Under the pieces are notes generated by a model. It searched no databases. It was given only the letters and a program-made list of their open reading frames with translations, and was not told where the DNA came from. Below, in pieces: positions 19,043 through 28,719 of a stretch of DNA of 57,309 bases (positions are counted from its first letter, which is position 1; every line of letters begins with the position of its first letter). Origin of the DNA: DHVE2 group archaeon. Lineage in GTDB: Archaea > Thermoplasmatota > Thermoplasmata > Thermoplasmatales > Aciduliprofundaceae. Made by a program: the position numbers and the translations under genes. The DNA lies in the NCBI GenBank assembly GCA_015523125.1, contig WAKX01000015.1, positions 1 through 57,309 on the forward strand, in the 5' to 3' direction.

Positions 19043-19861
19043 TTACTCTCCCAATTCTTCGGGTTTGAAGACGAAGCCGCAGTTGTAGCACATTATTGCA
19101 TCCTTGGAGTTCAGGGTTCCGCACTGAGGACACTTGATGAATTCTTCTCCGTCCACAACCACAACTTCAAACTGCTGCTCTCCACCAGACTCTTCAGCTT
19201 TGCCCTCAGGAGCTTCCTCATTCTTTTCTTCTTTTTTCTCCTCTTTCTCAGGCTCTTCCTCGTTTTTCTCTTTTTCGGCCTCTTTCTTCTCCTCAGCTCC
19301 TCCCTCCTCAGGTGTGACGGTTATTTCCCCCGATAGAGCTTGAATGGACTTGTACATCCTTTCCTTCAGGTCGGAAAGAGAAGTTTGAAGTTGGGCCACG
19401 TTGAGACCCTGCTCAATAACTTCCTGTTCTTTTTGGATGATTGTGTCGATTATTTCCTTCGCATATTTCTCGAATTCCTGCAGGCTGTTCATCTTTGTCT
19501 CCATGGCTTGTTTGAGGCCTTCTAACTGGCTTTCGTATTCCTTTAGAGTATTTTCAGCCTCATTGAGAGCAGCTATTCTTCTATTGAGCTCTTCCATCTT
19601 AGCGTCCATCTCTTTGCCTTTTTTCTCCACTTCCTTTGCGTATTCCTCTAACTCTGCGCTCTTCCTTTCGAGCATATTTTCCTTATCTTGAATTTTCTTT
19701 TCCCTTTCGGCGAGAGCATCCTCTCTCTTTTTAAGCTCAGCTTCATACTGCTCCAATTCAGCTTTTTTCTTTTTTATTTCAGCAGCTTCTTCTTTAACCT
19801 TTGCCAGAATGGATTGCACCTGATCCAGCATGTTAAGGTCTCCTATATCCTCACCGCTCAT
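19043..19861 (-). CDS. Long coiled-coil protein with C-terminal zinc ribbon
   Basis: A 272-residue soluble protein with no enzyme signature. Residues 15-170 are heptad-rich and highly charged (repeats of the type AELEQYEAELKKREDALAE), predicting a long coiled coil. Residues 180-230 are almost only Glu, Lys, Gly and Ala. The C-terminus holds a zinc ribbon, CPQCGTLNSKDAIMCYNCG. The layout suggests a rod or adaptor that presents a zinc ribbon to nucleic acid or protein. A strong GGAGGT stands before the ATG at 19861. I do not recognise a named family; it is a single-gene unit. Confidence 0.75.
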   Translation of the reverse strand: MSGEDIGDLNMLDQVQSILAKVKEEAAEIKKKKAELEQYEAELKKREDALAEREKKIQDKENMLERKSAELEEYAKEVEKKGKEMDAKMEELNRRIAALNEAENTLKEYESQLEGLKQAMETKMNSLQEFEKYAKEIIDTIIQKEQEVIEQGLNVAQLQTSLSDLKERMYKSIQALSGEITVTPEEGGAEEKKEAEKEKNEEEPEKEEKKEEKNEEAPEGKAEESGGEQQFEVVVVDGEEFIKCPQCGTLNSKDAIMCYNCGFVFKPEELGE

Positions 19862-19969
19862 ACTTATACCTCCGTGAGGGGTATAATATTCATAGAATAT
19901 GAAATTTTTGCTTTTTTGATGCGGTGTAAATTCAGAAATAATGATAAAGAATTCAGAATGCAGGGATTC

Positions 19970-20593
19970 TCAGAGATCCAACATATTCACTTTCATACTT
20001 TCGGTGTCGATAATGGCCGCGTATCCATGCTTTGCAGGCCCAGGATTTACGAATATAGAATCTCCAATTTTTTTGTACCCCCTCGCCTCGTGCACATGCC
20101 CGCTCACCACCAAAATTGGCCTCGCGAGCTCTACCGCTTTTTTTATTCCCCTGCTCCCTATGTGTTTACCTCCTGGAACTTCGTCTAAGATTCCGTATGG
20201 GGGTTGATGGAGGAGGAATATGCAGCCTTTGCAATCTTTTAGGAATTGGAACGCAAATTCATCGCTGAATGTTATGCCCATATTGAACCCGCCGTTCACA
20301 CCTCCCAATCCTGCGAACTCGTATCCCATGTATTCTTTCTTATTTTTGTGGAGATTCGTCGCCTTGCTTTTCTCTATTCCTTTTATTACATTCACCGGAT
20401 CGCAGTTGCCGGGGACTGCCATCACATGCGTGGGCATGGAATCGATTATTTCCCTTGCATCTTCACCCGAGCCGAAATCCGTGATGTCTCCGGCAATCAG
20501 TATGAGATCAAATTTTTCCATGCCGTATATCTCCTGAACCATGTAGGAAACGCTCTCTTTGCCGTGTATATCCGCGAGAGCCAGAATTTTCAT
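19970..20593 (-). CDS. Cytoplasmic calcineurin-like phosphoesterase (YfcE/MJ0936-like)
   Basis: A 207-residue metallophosphoesterase without signal peptide. The metal ligands are DIHG (residues 8-11), GDITDFG, PGNCD and SGHVHEARG. The shape matches small archaeal phosphodiesterases active on bis-p-nitrophenyl phosphate or cyclic nucleotides; the natural substrate is unknown. It lies 39 bases after the end of the decarboxylase beta-subunit gene on the same strand and could be the last gene of that transcript, but no functional link is evident. Confidence 0.85.
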   Translation of the reverse strand: MKILALADIHGKESVSYMVQEIYGMEKFDLILIAGDITDFGSGEDAREIIDSMPTHVMAVPGNCDPVNVIKGIEKSKATNLHKNKKEYMGYEFAGLGGVNGGFNMGITFSDEFAFQFLKDCKGCIFLLHQPPYGILDEVPGGKHIGSRGIKKAVELARPILVVSGHVHEARGYKKIGDSIFVNPGPAKHGYAAIIDTESMKVNMLDL

Positions 20594-20632
20594 GGGGGGG
20601 AAATGACGTTCAAATTTAATATACGTTGTCTT

Positions 20633-21739
20633 TTAAAGCAGATACGCGATGAACACACCGGCTGCAATAGCTGAACCGATAACCCCGGCCACGTTGGGTC
20701 CCATGGCATGCATGAGAAGGAAATTATTGGGGTCTTCCTTTGCACCCATTTTTTGCACGACCCTCGCGCTCATGGGCACCGCGCTCACGCCGGCGGCGCC
20801 AATCATAGGATTGATTTTCCCATGCGAGAGAAGATAGAAAAGTTTTCCTAAGAGAACTCCGCCCGCGGTGGCCGTGGCGAAGGCAACTATGCCTAGGAAT
20901 AAAATCTCGATGGTCTCTAATGTCAAGAACTTATCTGCAGTCATCATATAACCCACGCCCAATCCTAAGAATATCGTGGCTATGTTTATTAGCTCGTTCT
21001 GGGAAGTCTTTGATAATCTCTCTGTTACTCCACATTCTCTCAGGAGATTGCCGAACATCAGCATTCCTATCAGGGGTACAGCAGGAGGAACTAAAAGACC
21101 CACGACTATGGTGGTTACTATGGGGAATATTATTTTCTCCTTCTTGCTGACCTTTCTCAATGGCTCCATCTTCACCCTTCTCTCTTTTTTCGTAGTCAAT
21201 GATTTTATAACTGGTGGCTGAATTATGGGCACTAGGGACATATAAGAATATGCGGCCACTGCTACTGCCCCTAAGATTTCCGGCGCTAACTTAGTTGCGG
21301 TGTATATTGTAGTCGGGCCATCCGCTCCGCCAATTATTCCAATGGCTGCCGCTTCGTTGATGTTGAACCCGAATATTAGCGCTGATAAGAGTGCGCAGTA
21401 AATGCCGATTTGCGCCGCCGCACCTAACAGAAAGGTTTTCGGATCCGCCAGCAATGGCTCGAAATCGGTCATTGCTCCTATGCCTAGAAATATCAAAAGG
21501 GGAATTGCCTCCGTCCTGATGAGGTAGGTGTAAACTAAATGGAGAAAGCCTTCAGGAGCGCTTGTTAACCCGCTTAGTGGCAAATTCACTATTATTGCGC
21601 TGAACCCTATGGGAATGAGGAGCAGCGGCTCCATCTTGTACTTTATTCCGAGAAAAATAAAGAGAATTCCAATTGAAATCATTGCGATGTTTCCCCATGT
21701 GAGGGCGAATATTCCTGTGAGGGATTGAAAATCCAACAT
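20633..21739 (-). CDS. mmdB: Sodium-translocating decarboxylase beta subunit (methylmalonyl-CoA decarboxylase)
   Basis: A 368-residue membrane protein of the OadB/MmdB/GcdB family, with about nine to eleven helices. Conserved regions are IGIIGGADGPTTIYTATKLAPE (the Asp-containing re-entrant segment that binds Na+) and the C-terminal GAAGVSAVPMSARVVQKMG and HAMGPNVAGVIGSAIAAG. The subunit releases CO2 from carboxybiotin and couples this to Na+ export. It is the last of four decarboxylase genes (A, D, C, B), placed directly downstream of methylmalonyl-CoA mutase and epimerase genes, which points to methylmalonyl-CoA as substrate. Confidence 0.93.
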   Translation of the reverse strand: MLDFQSLTGIFALTWGNIAMISIGILFIFLGIKYKMEPLLLIPIGFSAIIVNLPLSGLTSAPEGFLHLVYTYLIRTEAIPLLIFLGIGAMTDFEPLLADPKTFLLGAAAQIGIYCALLSALIFGFNINEAAAIGIIGGADGPTTIYTATKLAPEILGAVAVAAYSYMSLVPIIQPPVIKSLTTKKERRVKMEPLRKVSKKEKIIFPIVTTIVVGLLVPPAVPLIGMLMFGNLLRECGVTERLSKTSQNELINIATIFLGLGVGYMMTADKFLTLETIEILFLGIVAFATATAGGVLLGKLFYLLSHGKINPMIGAAGVSAVPMSARVVQKMGAKEDPNNFLLMHAMGPNVAGVIGSAIAAGVFIAYLL

Positions 21740-21743
21740 GGAC

Positions 21744-22109
21744 TCACTCTATTACCATTATGATATCTCCGCGATTCACGTTCGCTCCTTCTTTCACTTT
21801 TATCTCTTTCACCACGCCGTCATTGGGGGCGAGTATCTCGTTTTCCATCTTCATTGCTTCTAGCATTGCCACCACTGCTCCCTTTTTAACCTCATCGCCA
21901 ACTTTCACATTTATTTTGGTTATCTTCCCAGGCATGGGTGCGGTGACCGCCCCTTTAACTTGTTCCGCTTCTCTCTCTTCTATTTTCACAGGTGCCTCTC
22001 TTCTTCTTTCGACTCTTTCCACCTTTCTCGATTCCACTGAATCTCCTATTTCTTCGACTTCCACCACGTACTCCTTTCCGTTAACCACGACTCTAAACTT
22101 CTTTCTCAT
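21744..22109 (-). CDS. mmdC: Biotin carboxyl carrier subunit of the decarboxylase
   Basis: A 121-residue protein. Residues 1-20 form a short N-terminal strand pair (FRVVVNGKEYVVEVEE), then a charged linker, then a biotinyl domain with EAMKMEN; Lys87 is the biotin site. It carries the carboxyl group from the carboxyltransferase to the membrane beta subunit. The ATG at 22109 overlaps the stop of the delta gene (ATGA); a frame open further upstream has no support. Four bases separate it from mmdB. Confidence 0.92.
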   Translation of the reverse strand: MRKKFRVVVNGKEYVVEVEEIGDSVESRKVERVERRREAPVKIEEREAEQVKGAVTAPMPGKITKINVKVGDEVKKGAVVAMLEAMKMENEILAPNDGVVKEIKVKEGANVNRGDIIMVIE

Positions 22110-22831
22110 TTCAATCGCCTCATCATACTCATTCTTCCGTAATATTTCCATGGCGACGGCTTTACGGATATTATTTTGAACTTCTTGCCATGCATATATG
22201 CGTCGATGGCAGCCGTGATCGCGATAATCTCCTCTGGCGTGGGTCCTTTTTCTATCATTTCCATGTTTTTCACCTCTTCTTCTTTTTCCTCTTCTTTTAT
22301 GCCCTTCATCCCGTACATCACAATGGAAAGAAGACCTAAAACTCCAAAAACCGTTGTGATTCCTATACCTGAAATGTACAATCCCTCGCTCCAGCCGTTG
22401 GGCGCCTCAATTATTTTCACTCCGGAAAGTGTGATGTTCAATGTTCCTTGTATCACAAAGAAATAGATGGTTATCTCGTAACTTGAATCTTCAGGTGCAG
22501 TTATGTTTATAAAATATCCACCGCTTTTTTCCATTTTCCCCTCTCCAATTTGTTCTCCGTTCAAAAAAGCTCGGTACCCGGCCATTGTTACGTATTCCCC
22601 CGTCGTGTACTCCAAAAACACGCTGAACTTCTCACCGCGAGTTAAATTTAACACGGTGCTCATACTGAGTGATTCGTTTTTCATATTTATCTTCAGTGCA
22701 TTTCCTTCCTCCTTTACGATATTCGGGTTGCTGTACTCCCACGAGTTCCATGCTGGAAACTCTGCACCCTGAGCTATGGGGAGAAGGGAAATAAACAAGA
22801 ATAGCACCACAATCTTCATTCCATTTTTCAT
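22106..22831 (-). CDS. mmdD: Decarboxylase delta/gamma (OadG-like) membrane subunit with an added extracytoplasmic domain
   Basis: A 241-residue protein. A signal peptide (VVLFLFISLLPIAQGA) is followed by about 130 residues of beta-rich extracytoplasmic domain, then one membrane helix (ISGIGITTVFGVLGLLSIVMYGM) and a charged tail ending with PTPEEIIAITAAIDAYMHGK, the C-terminal stretch typical of OadG/MmdD/MmdE subunits. The helix plus tail anchors and stabilises the decarboxylase. The ectodomain is not part of the usual 80-120 residue subunit and I do not recognise it. The start at 22831 follows AGGTG with a spacing of six; a GTG at 22840 is the alternative. Confidence 0.82.
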   Translation of the reverse strand: MKNGMKIVVLFLFISLLPIAQGAEFPAWNSWEYSNPNIVKEEGNALKINMKNESLSMSTVLNLTRGEKFSVFLEYTTGEYVTMAGYRAFLNGEQIGEGKMEKSGGYFINITAPEDSSYEITIYFFVIQGTLNITLSGVKIIEAPNGWSEGLYISGIGITTVFGVLGLLSIVMYGMKGIKEEEKEEEVKNMEMIEKGPTPEEIIAITAAIDAYMHGKKFKIISVKPSPWKYYGRMSMMRRLK

Positions 22832-22842
22832 ATTTTGCACCT

Positions 22843-24369
22843 TTACAGCGGGATGTTCCCGTGCTTCTTCATCGGTCTTTCCTCTCTCTTATTTTCCAAC
22901 ATGTTGAGTGCTTGTATCAACCTCGGTCTAGTTTCATGCGGATAAATGACGTCGTCCACGTATAGTCGAGAGGCCGCAAAGTACGGATTTGCAAATTTAT
23001 CGCGATACTCTTTTATGAGCTCTTCCCTTCTCTTCTCCGGGTCTTCCGCCTTCGCAATTTCCTTCCTGAACACGATGTTCACCGCTCCCTCAGGGCCCAT
23101 AACCGCAATCTCCGCGTTGGGCCAAGCGTAAACGATGTCGGTTCTCAAATGCTTCGAACCCATTGCAATGTACGCGCCTCCGTAGGCCTTGCGCATAATT
23201 ACCGTAATCTTGGGCACCGTTGCCTCGCTGTACGCGTAGAGCAATTTCGCGCCGTGCCTTATTATTCCACCATGCTCCTGCGCCACGCCGGGCATGTACC
23301 CGGGCACATCCTCTAAGGTTATTATTGGAATATTGAATGAATCGCAGAATCTAACAAACCTCGCCGCTTTATCGCTTGCATCGATGTCGAGCACTCCTGC
23401 GTAAACCTTGGGCTGATTAGCCACCACACCGACAGTTTTTCCGTGGAGTCGAGCGAAGCCCACAACTATGTTTTGTGCAAAATACGGGTGAATTTCAAAG
23501 AACGAATTTCGGTCGAATATTCTTTCAATTACATCTTTCACATCGTACGATTTCTTTGGATCTTCGGGGATTATATCGTCCAGGGAATAATCCATCCGAT
23601 CAGGCGGATCATCGGTCTCCACCACGGGAGGGTCTTCCATGTTGTTCTGTGGCAAATAATCTAAGAGTTCTCGAACTAAAAGAAGCGCATCCTCGTCATC
23701 ATTCGCGATTAAATGTGCGTTTCCGCTCTTGCTGTTGTGGACCATAGCACCCCCTAAACCTTCGAAATCTATCTCCTCTCCTGTTACAGCTTTAATAACC
23801 TGCGGGCCGGTGATGAACATGTGTGCGGTCTTATCAACCATTATAACGAAGTCCATTATTGCAGGAGAGTACACGGCGCCCCCTGCGCTTGGACCCATTA
23901 TGACCGCGATTTGCGGAATAACCCCGCTGGAAATGGTGTTGCGGAAGAATATTTCTCCATAGCCTTTGAGGGAATCCACTCCCTCCTGAATCCTCGCGCC
24001 TCCGGAATCGTTCAGACCTATTATTGGAGCTCCATTCTTAAGCGCTAAATCCATGACCTGCGTTATCTTCTGAGCTTGCATCTCTCCTAAGGAGCCTCCC
24101 AAAACGGTGAAATCCTGGGCGTAGACGAAAACTAAGCGGCCGTTTATGGTGCCATATCCTGTGACCACACCGTCTCCCGGAAATCTCTTTTTCTCCATTC
24201 CGAAATCGGTTGCGCGGGATTCTGCAAAGGTTCCTATCTCAACGAATGTTCCCTCGTCTAACAGTTTTTCAATTCTCTCCCTAGCTGTTAATTTTCCCTT
24301 TTCATGCTGCTTCTTTATCCTCTCTTCTCCGCCGCCTTCCAGCGCTTTTTTCCTCTTCTCTTCTAGCAT
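22843..24369 (-). CDS. mmdA: Carboxyltransferase subunit (methylmalonyl-CoA decarboxylase alpha / propionyl-CoA carboxylase beta type)
   Basis: A 508-residue crotonase-fold carboxyltransferase. It has [17 protein letters not shown], the acyl-CoA-binding [36 protein letters not shown], and in the second half [29 protein letters not shown] and [16 protein letters not shown]. It moves CO2 between (S)-methylmalonyl-CoA and biotin. The same fold serves propionyl-CoA carboxylase, but no biotin carboxylase gene is in the cluster while the Na+-pump beta subunit is. ATG at 24369 with GGTG six bases before is preferred to a GTG three codons upstream. Confidence 0.93.
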   Translation of the reverse strand: MLEEKRKKALEGGGEERIKKQHEKGKLTARERIEKLLDEGTFVEIGTFAESRATDFGMEKKRFPGDGVVTGYGTINGRLVFVYAQDFTVLGGSLGEMQAQKITQVMDLALKNGAPIIGLNDSGGARIQEGVDSLKGYGEIFFRNTISSGVIPQIAVIMGPSAGGAVYSPAIMDFVIMVDKTAHMFITGPQVIKAVTGEEIDFEGLGGAMVHNSKSGNAHLIANDDEDALLLVRELLDYLPQNNMEDPPVVETDDPPDRMDYSLDDIIPEDPKKSYDVKDVIERIFDRNSFFEIHPYFAQNIVVGFARLHGKTVGVVANQPKVYAGVLDIDASDKAARFVRFCDSFNIPIITLEDVPGYMPGVAQEHGGIIRHGAKLLYAYSEATVPKITVIMRKAYGGAYIAMGSKHLRTDIVYAWPNAEIAVMGPEGAVNIVFRKEIAKAEDPEKRREELIKEYRDKFANPYFAASRLYVDDVIYPHETRPRLIQALNMLENKREERPMKKHGNIPL

Positions 24370-24437
24370 AATTATCACCTTTAACTATTGCCGAACTGCT
24401 ATTCGTTGATTGAAATGAGGTATATTATGGTTTCCCA

Positions 24438-26102
24438 TCATACCACCGTAGGGGCGCGATATTCGCCAAACACGTCCTTCATGGCGGAGACTATCTCGCC
24501 CAAGGTGGCTCTGTGTTTCACTGCTTCGTAAATGCTTGGCACTATATTGTTTTTGTTATCCTCTTCCTTTTCCGCCATTTTTCTTATATTTTCGAGAACT
24601 TCCTCTATTTTTTTCGCATCCCTCCTTTCTTTTATTCTCTTCAACTTTTCAAGCTGTAGTCTTTCCGCATCTTCCCTTATTCTCATAATCTCTATCTTCA
24701 TTTCCTCGTCTTCGATGAATTTGTTCACCCCTACCACTATTTTTTCTTTTTTCTCGATGTCCATCTGCATCTTGTATGAAGAATCTGCAATTTCCCTCTG
24801 CACGTAACCGGATTCGATGGCCCTGCACATTCCTCCAAGGGATTCGATTTTATCCAGATAGTTCCATACCTTTTCCTCTATTGTGTCGGTGAGCCATTCA
24901 ACGTAATAACTCCCGCCTAAAGGGTCAATCGTATCAACTACTCCGCTTTCGTAGGCGATTATCTGCTGCGTCCTCAGGGCTATTTCCACTGCTTTCTTTG
25001 TGGGAAGCGCAAGTGCCTCATCGTAGGAGTTTGTGTGCAAGCTTTGTGTGCCTCCTAAAACTGCGGCGAGGGCCTGAATTGTCACCCGTATGATATTGTT
25101 CAGGGGCTGCTGGGCGGTGAGCGTGGAGCCTCCAGTTTGGGTGTGAAATCTCATCATGCACGATTTAGGATTCTCCGCTCCGAACTTATCGCGCATGACC
25201 TTTGCCCAGATTCTGCGAGCGGCTCTGAACTTCGCTATTTCCTCGAAGAAATTGTTGTGCGATGAGAAGAAGAAAGAGAGGCGGGGCGCAAATTTGTCCA
25301 CATTAACCCCTCTTCTCTTTACCCAGTTCACGTACTCGATTCCGTCCGCTATGGTGAACGCCGCTTCCTGCACCGCGTTGGCTCCCGCTTCTCTTATATG
25401 GTAACCTGAAATGCTTATAGGATTCCACTTTGGCATCCGTTCGGAGCAGTAAATAATTGTATCGGCCACCAATCTCATCGATGGCTTCGGTGGGAAAATA
25501 TATGTTCCCCTCGCTATGTACTCTTTGAGTATATCGTTTTGAATTGTGCCCCTCAGCGTATCCGCTTGAAAACCTCTCTCTTCGGCGACTATCTGATACA
25601 TTGTGAGAAGAATCGCGGCGGTGGAGTTGATTGTCATTGAGGTGCTTATCTTGTCCAAGGGTATGTTTTCGAAGAGAACGTGCATGTCCTCTATTGTGTC
25701 TATGGCAACGCCAACCTTCCCCACCTCCCCCAACGCCATGGGGTCATCGGAATCGTAGCCCACCTGCGTGGGCAAGTCGAATGCCACGCTGAGCCCCATC
25801 TGCCCCTGCTGAAGAAGGAATTTGTATCTTCTGTTGGTTTCTTCAGCCGTTCCAAAGCCTGCGTACTGGCGCATGGTCCATAATCTCCCGCGGTACATTG
25901 TTGGATAAACTCCTCTCGTGTACGGGAACTCCCCCGGAAAACCTAGTTTTTCTACGTAATCCCCTGTCACGTGCTCTGGGGTGTATATTCTCTCTATTTC
26001 AACACCGAAATCCAGAAAGAAATTTTTTCGCTCTCCCTTTTTCTCCAGAAATTTTTTAAGCGTTGTTTTTTCCCATCTTTTTCTCTCCATTTTCACGTCC
26101 AT
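24438..26102 (-). CDS. mcmA1: Methylmalonyl-CoA mutase, catalytic (large) subunit
   Basis: A 554-residue TIM-barrel subunit, the standard archaeal length. Family stretches are [78 protein letters not shown] and [19 protein letters not shown]. It needs the separate cobalamin-binding subunit encoded three genes upstream. It interconverts (R)-methylmalonyl-CoA and succinyl-CoA. The ATG at 26102 has GGAGG seven bases ahead; a second ATG at 26108 overlaps the epimerase stop but is too close to that site. Confidence 0.95.
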   Translation of the reverse strand: MDVKMERKRWEKTTLKKFLEKKGERKNFFLDFGVEIERIYTPEHVTGDYVEKLGFPGEFPYTRGVYPTMYRGRLWTMRQYAGFGTAEETNRRYKFLLQQGQMGLSVAFDLPTQVGYDSDDPMALGEVGKVGVAIDTIEDMHVLFENIPLDKISTSMTINSTAAILLTMYQIVAEERGFQADTLRGTIQNDILKEYIARGTYIFPPKPSMRLVADTIIYCSERMPKWNPISISGYHIREAGANAVQEAAFTIADGIEYVNWVKRRGVNVDKFAPRLSFFFSSHNNFFEEIAKFRAARRIWAKVMRDKFGAENPKSCMMRFHTQTGGSTLTAQQPLNNIIRVTIQALAAVLGGTQSLHTNSYDEALALPTKKAVEIALRTQQIIAYESGVVDTIDPLGGSYYVEWLTDTIEEKVWNYLDKIESLGGMCRAIESGYVQREIADSSYKMQMDIEKKEKIVVGVNKFIEDEEMKIEIMRIREDAERLQLEKLKRIKERRDAKKIEEVLENIRKMAEKEEDNKNNIVPSIYEAVKHRATLGEIVSAMKDVFGEYRAPTVV

Positions 26103-26104
26103 AT

Positions 26105-26497
26105 TCATTCCTCCACCAGCTCAAGGAGAATTTTTGCGCTTTTCGGATGAACGAATGCAATCTTCTTTCCACCCGCGCCTATTCTGGGTTCTGAGTCGAT
26201 TAACCTCACACCTTTTTCTTTCAATTCTTCCATCGCATCTCTTATATTTTCCACCTTCAAGGCGAGGTGGTGCAATCCTTCCCCTCTCTTCTCGAGAAAT
26301 GAGGAAATGGGCGAATCATCGCTTAGGGGTTCCATAATCTCTATTCTTCTCTCACCCACATGCACTATGCCCACCTTCACCTTCTGCTCTTCCACAATCT
26401 CAAATTCTATTTCAAAGCCCATGGCTTTCCAGATTTTGCAACCCTCTTCTAGATTTTTCACCGCCACGGCCACGTGGTCTATGCCTTTAACCTTCAT
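26105..26497 (-). CDS. mce: Methylmalonyl-CoA epimerase
   Basis: A 130-residue glyoxalase/VOC-fold protein with paired beta-alpha-beta-beta-beta modules. Metal ligands are in GIDHVAVAV (His), GLHHLALKV (His) and ILLELVEE (Glu). It interconverts (S)- and (R)-methylmalonyl-CoA, linking the decarboxylase to the mutase. The ATG at 26497 has a strong GGAGGTG; the frame is open upstream only because it overlaps the end of meaB. It overlaps the meaB stop by 11 bases and ends at the mutase start. Confidence 0.93.
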   Translation of the reverse strand: MKVKGIDHVAVAVKNLEEGCKIWKAMGFEIEFEIVEEQKVKVGIVHVGERRIEIMEPLSDDSPISSFLEKRGEGLHHLALKVENIRDAMEELKEKGVRLIDSEPRIGAGGKKIAFVHPKSAKILLELVEE

Positions 26498-27425
26498 TTG
26501 AAAGCACCTCCTTCTTGAACTTCGCATAGAGATTTTCAATCGCCGTGTAGTAATCCATTCTGCAATTTGCCACATCTTTAACAAATTCTTCGAAATCTTC
26601 TGATTTTTTCAAAAATTTCAACGCAAGTTCGTCAACATGGTCCAAAAACATGGTGGTGAGAAGTCCCTTTATCTTCTCGTCGTACCTGCAATTCTTCCTG
26701 GAGGAATGCTCTTCCAGCTTCTCCACTAAAGGCACAACGGATGAGCGATTGTAACCTATCGTTTTCACTATGGGTGGCTCCCAGCCATTTCTCTTTCCTA
26801 TATTTTCCTTCAGGTACGCCTCCACGAGCTCAGCGCCCTCTATATCGCTCTTGTTTATCACATATATATCCGCAACTTCCAGAATTCCCGCTTTCATCAT
26901 CTGGATGTCGTCACCCATGTTGGGCATGAGAACTAAAACGGAGGTATGGCAAATGAATGATACTTCCACAGCAATCTGTCCCGTTCCAACGGTCTCCACG
27001 ATTATGTAATCCATTCCCGCAAAGCTCATAAGTTTTATCACGTCTTTCACAATTCTAGAAATTCCTTCAGGGTTCTCTGCACAGCTCAAACTTCTTATGA
27101 AAACATGCGGGTCTGTGGCATGCCTCTGCATCCGCACACGATCTCCAAGCAACGCGCCTCCGGTGTAAGGAGATCGAGGATCAACTAAAATCACACCAAC
27201 TTTCTTTCCCTCGGAGGTTAAAATGGATAGGACTTGATCTATCAGGGTACTTTTCCCCACCCCCGGCGGACCCGTGAAACATATTATCTTTCCACGGACT
27301 GGACACGAGAATATTTTTTTAATCACCTCTTTTCTCGTTCGCTCATCTTTCTCCATTATGGAAATGAGCTTCGATAATGCAATCGTGTCTCCATTTTTCA
27401 CATTATCCATTAGTTCTTCAATCAT
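26487..27425 (-). CDS. meaB: MeaB/ArgK-type GTPase, methylmalonyl-CoA mutase chaperone
   Basis: A 312-residue G3E-family GTPase. The P-loop [10 protein letters not shown] lies near residue 55, followed by [20 protein letters not shown], the switch region [14 protein letters not shown] and the base-specificity motif NKSD. MeaB guards loading of adenosylcobalamin onto the mutase and ejects inactivated cofactor. It is between the two mutase subunit genes, overlapping the cobalamin-subunit gene by 8 bases and mce by 11, so the four are translated together. Confidence 0.95.
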   Translation of the reverse strand: MIEELMDNVKNGDTIALSKLISIMEKDERTRKEVIKKIFSCPVRGKIICFTGPPGVGKSTLIDQVLSILTSEGKKVGVILVDPRSPYTGGALLGDRVRMQRHATDPHVFIRSLSCAENPEGISRIVKDVIKLMSFAGMDYIIVETVGTGQIAVEVSFICHTSVLVLMPNMGDDIQMMKAGILEVADIYVINKSDIEGAELVEAYLKENIGKRNGWEPPIVKTIGYNRSSVVPLVEKLEEHSSRKNCRYDEKIKGLLTTMFLDHVDELALKFLKKSEDFEEFVKDVANCRMDYYTAIENLYAKFKKEVLSNEG

Positions 27426-27807
27426 CGCCTACCATCTCCCTAACCTTTTCCACTATATCCTTCAGGGAACTGCCCGGGCCAAACACCTCTTTTATTCCCA
27501 TGCTCTTTAGAATATCCACATCCTCCGGAGGAATCGTACCCCCGCAGAACACGGGAATCTTGAGGTTCATCTTGTCCATGAGTTCCATCACCCTCCTGAA
27601 AAGCGGAATGTGCGCCCCGGAGAGACAGCTCAGGCCGATGAGGGAAACGTCTTCCTGCATTGCGGTCATAACCACCTGTTCCGGGCTCTGGCGTATCCCC
27701 GTGTATATCACCTCGTAACCTGCGTTTTTCAGCGCCCGGGCCACGACTTTCGCACCCCGATCATGACCATCGAGCCCGACCTTTGCGATGAGTATTCTCT
27801 TCATCAT
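27418..27807 (-). CDS. mcmA2: Methylmalonyl-CoA mutase, cobalamin-binding subunit
   Basis: A 129-residue B12-binding domain. The lower-ligand motif DGHDRG (DxHxxG) is near residue 15, followed by SGAH and GGTIPPEDV that hold the nucleotide tail. It pairs with the catalytic subunit encoded at 24438-26102. It is the first gene of the eight-gene module. A TATA-like minus-strand ATTTAAATTT lies about 25 bases upstream of the ATG, suggesting a leaderless start. Confidence 0.95.
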   Translation of the reverse strand: MMKRILIAKVGLDGHDRGAKVVARALKNAGYEVIYTGIRQSPEQVVMTAMQEDVSLIGLSCLSGAHIPLFRRVMELMDKMNLKIPVFCGGTIPPEDVDILKSMGIKEVFGPGSSLKDIVEKVREMVGDD

Positions 27808-27853
27808 TGATGCGATATTACAATATCAAATTTAAATTTTTCTTCATAACATC

Positions 27854-27902
27854 AACGAATTTCGTTTTTATTTTACGAAAAATAGTAAGTAAAAAACGAA
27901 AG
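27854..27902 (+). promoter_or_regulatory. Candidate operator: AACGAA elements upstream of mbhA
   Basis: The stretch begins with a perfect dyad AACGAA-T-TTCGTT (27854-27866) and continues with ACGAAA at 27875 and AACGAAAG at 27895. The direct copies are spaced 20-21 bases, about two helical turns. The same element recurs before hypC with the same 21-base spacing. Binding by a shared regulator is inference. Confidence 0.45.
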
Positions 27903-27914
27903 ATATATATCTTA
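27899..27914 (+). promoter_or_regulatory. TATA box of the mbh operon
   Basis: A palindromic AAGATATATATCTT (27900-27913) lies about 37 bases before the ATG at 27943, directly abutting the candidate operator. Confidence 0.55.
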
Positions 27915-27942
27915 TTTTAGTATTATCTTAAATGGTGATTAA

Positions 27943-28464
27943 ATGATTGCGTTAATTGTGACGATAATTTACACTTTCGTTGCATATCTCGCACTCACTG
28001 CCGGAAGCGGCAGCTTTTTAGGGTTCTGGAGCGTGGAGGAAATAATAATGGGTGTTTTTCTCAGTATTATAGTGGGGGCAATATCCAGAAAATATCTTTG
28101 TAAGAGTGGAGATTACAGGATGCTCAACCCGCTGCGATGGCTTCTCTTCGTGGTTTATGGATTCGGCCCGTTCTTCTTCGCGATGGCAAAGGCGAATATT
28201 GATGTGGCGTATCGTGTGGTTACGGGAAAGATAAGGCCGGGAATCGTGAAAATCAAACCCGAGTTGAAAACTGATTTCGGCGTGACTTTCCTGGCGAATT
28301 CCATAACACTCACCCCGGGCACGCTGAGCGTGGACGTGGACGATGAGAACAATCTCTACGTGCACTGGATTAACATACCGGAGGGAGAGGAAAAAAATGA
28401 AATCTCGAAGATAGAGAAAGTATGCGGCTCTTTCGCAAAATGGGCAAGGAGGGTTGCCGAATGA
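27943..28464 (+). CDS. mbhA: Membrane-bound hydrogenase subunit A (MrpE-like)
   Basis: A 173-residue protein with two to three N-terminal helices and a soluble C-terminal part, of the MnhE/MrpE antiporter family. The signature LTPGTLSVDVDDENNLYVHWI is at residues 125-145. It is the first of 14 tightly packed genes matching Pyrococcus mbhA-N in order. It belongs to the Na+/H+ antiporter module that lets the hydrogenase make a sodium gradient. GGTG precedes the start. Confidence 0.92.
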   Translation: MIALIVTIIYTFVAYLALTAGSGSFLGFWSVEEIIMGVFLSIIVGAISRKYLCKSGDYRMLNPLRWLLFVVYGFGPFFFAMAKANIDVAYRVVTGKIRPGIVKIKPELKTDFGVTFLANSITLTPGTLSVDVDDENNLYVHWINIPEGEEKNEISKIEKVCGSFAKWARRVAE

Positions 28465-28718
28465 TTGATGTGTGGCTCTTAACTGCACTGGTCCTCGTAG
28501 TGTGGATTTCTCTCTCCGCTATAAGAGCGATAGCAGGTCCCACCCTTCCAGACAGGGTCGTCGCACTGGATACGATTAACACGCTAATGGTTGCAATCAT
28601 GATTATTCTGAGCGTGGTGTACAGGGAGGTAATTCTGGTGGATGTGGCCATCGTTTACGCACTCCTCTCCTTCGTTTCCACGCTCTACATCGCTAAATAC
28701 TTGGAAGGGGGGATTTGA
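28461..28718 (+). CDS. mbhB: Membrane-bound hydrogenase subunit B (MrpF-like)
   Basis: An 85-residue protein with three helices, MnhF/MrpF family; the loop IAGPTLPDRVVALDTIN is the family mark, and VYREVILVDVAIVYALLSF the third helix. The ATG overlaps the mbhA stop (ATGA). Part of the antiporter module. Confidence 0.92.
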   Translation: MIDVWLLTALVLVVWISLSAIRAIAGPTLPDRVVALDTINTLMVAIMIILSVVYREVILVDVAIVYALLSFVSTLYIAKYLEGGI

Positions 28719-28719
28719 A

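Noticed and set aside
22843-24369. Propionyl-CoA or acetyl-CoA carboxylase reading of the carboxyltransferase cluster
   Set aside because: No biotin carboxylase gene accompanies it, while the membrane beta and delta subunits of the decarboxylating Na+ pump do. Not fully excluded without the rest of the genome.
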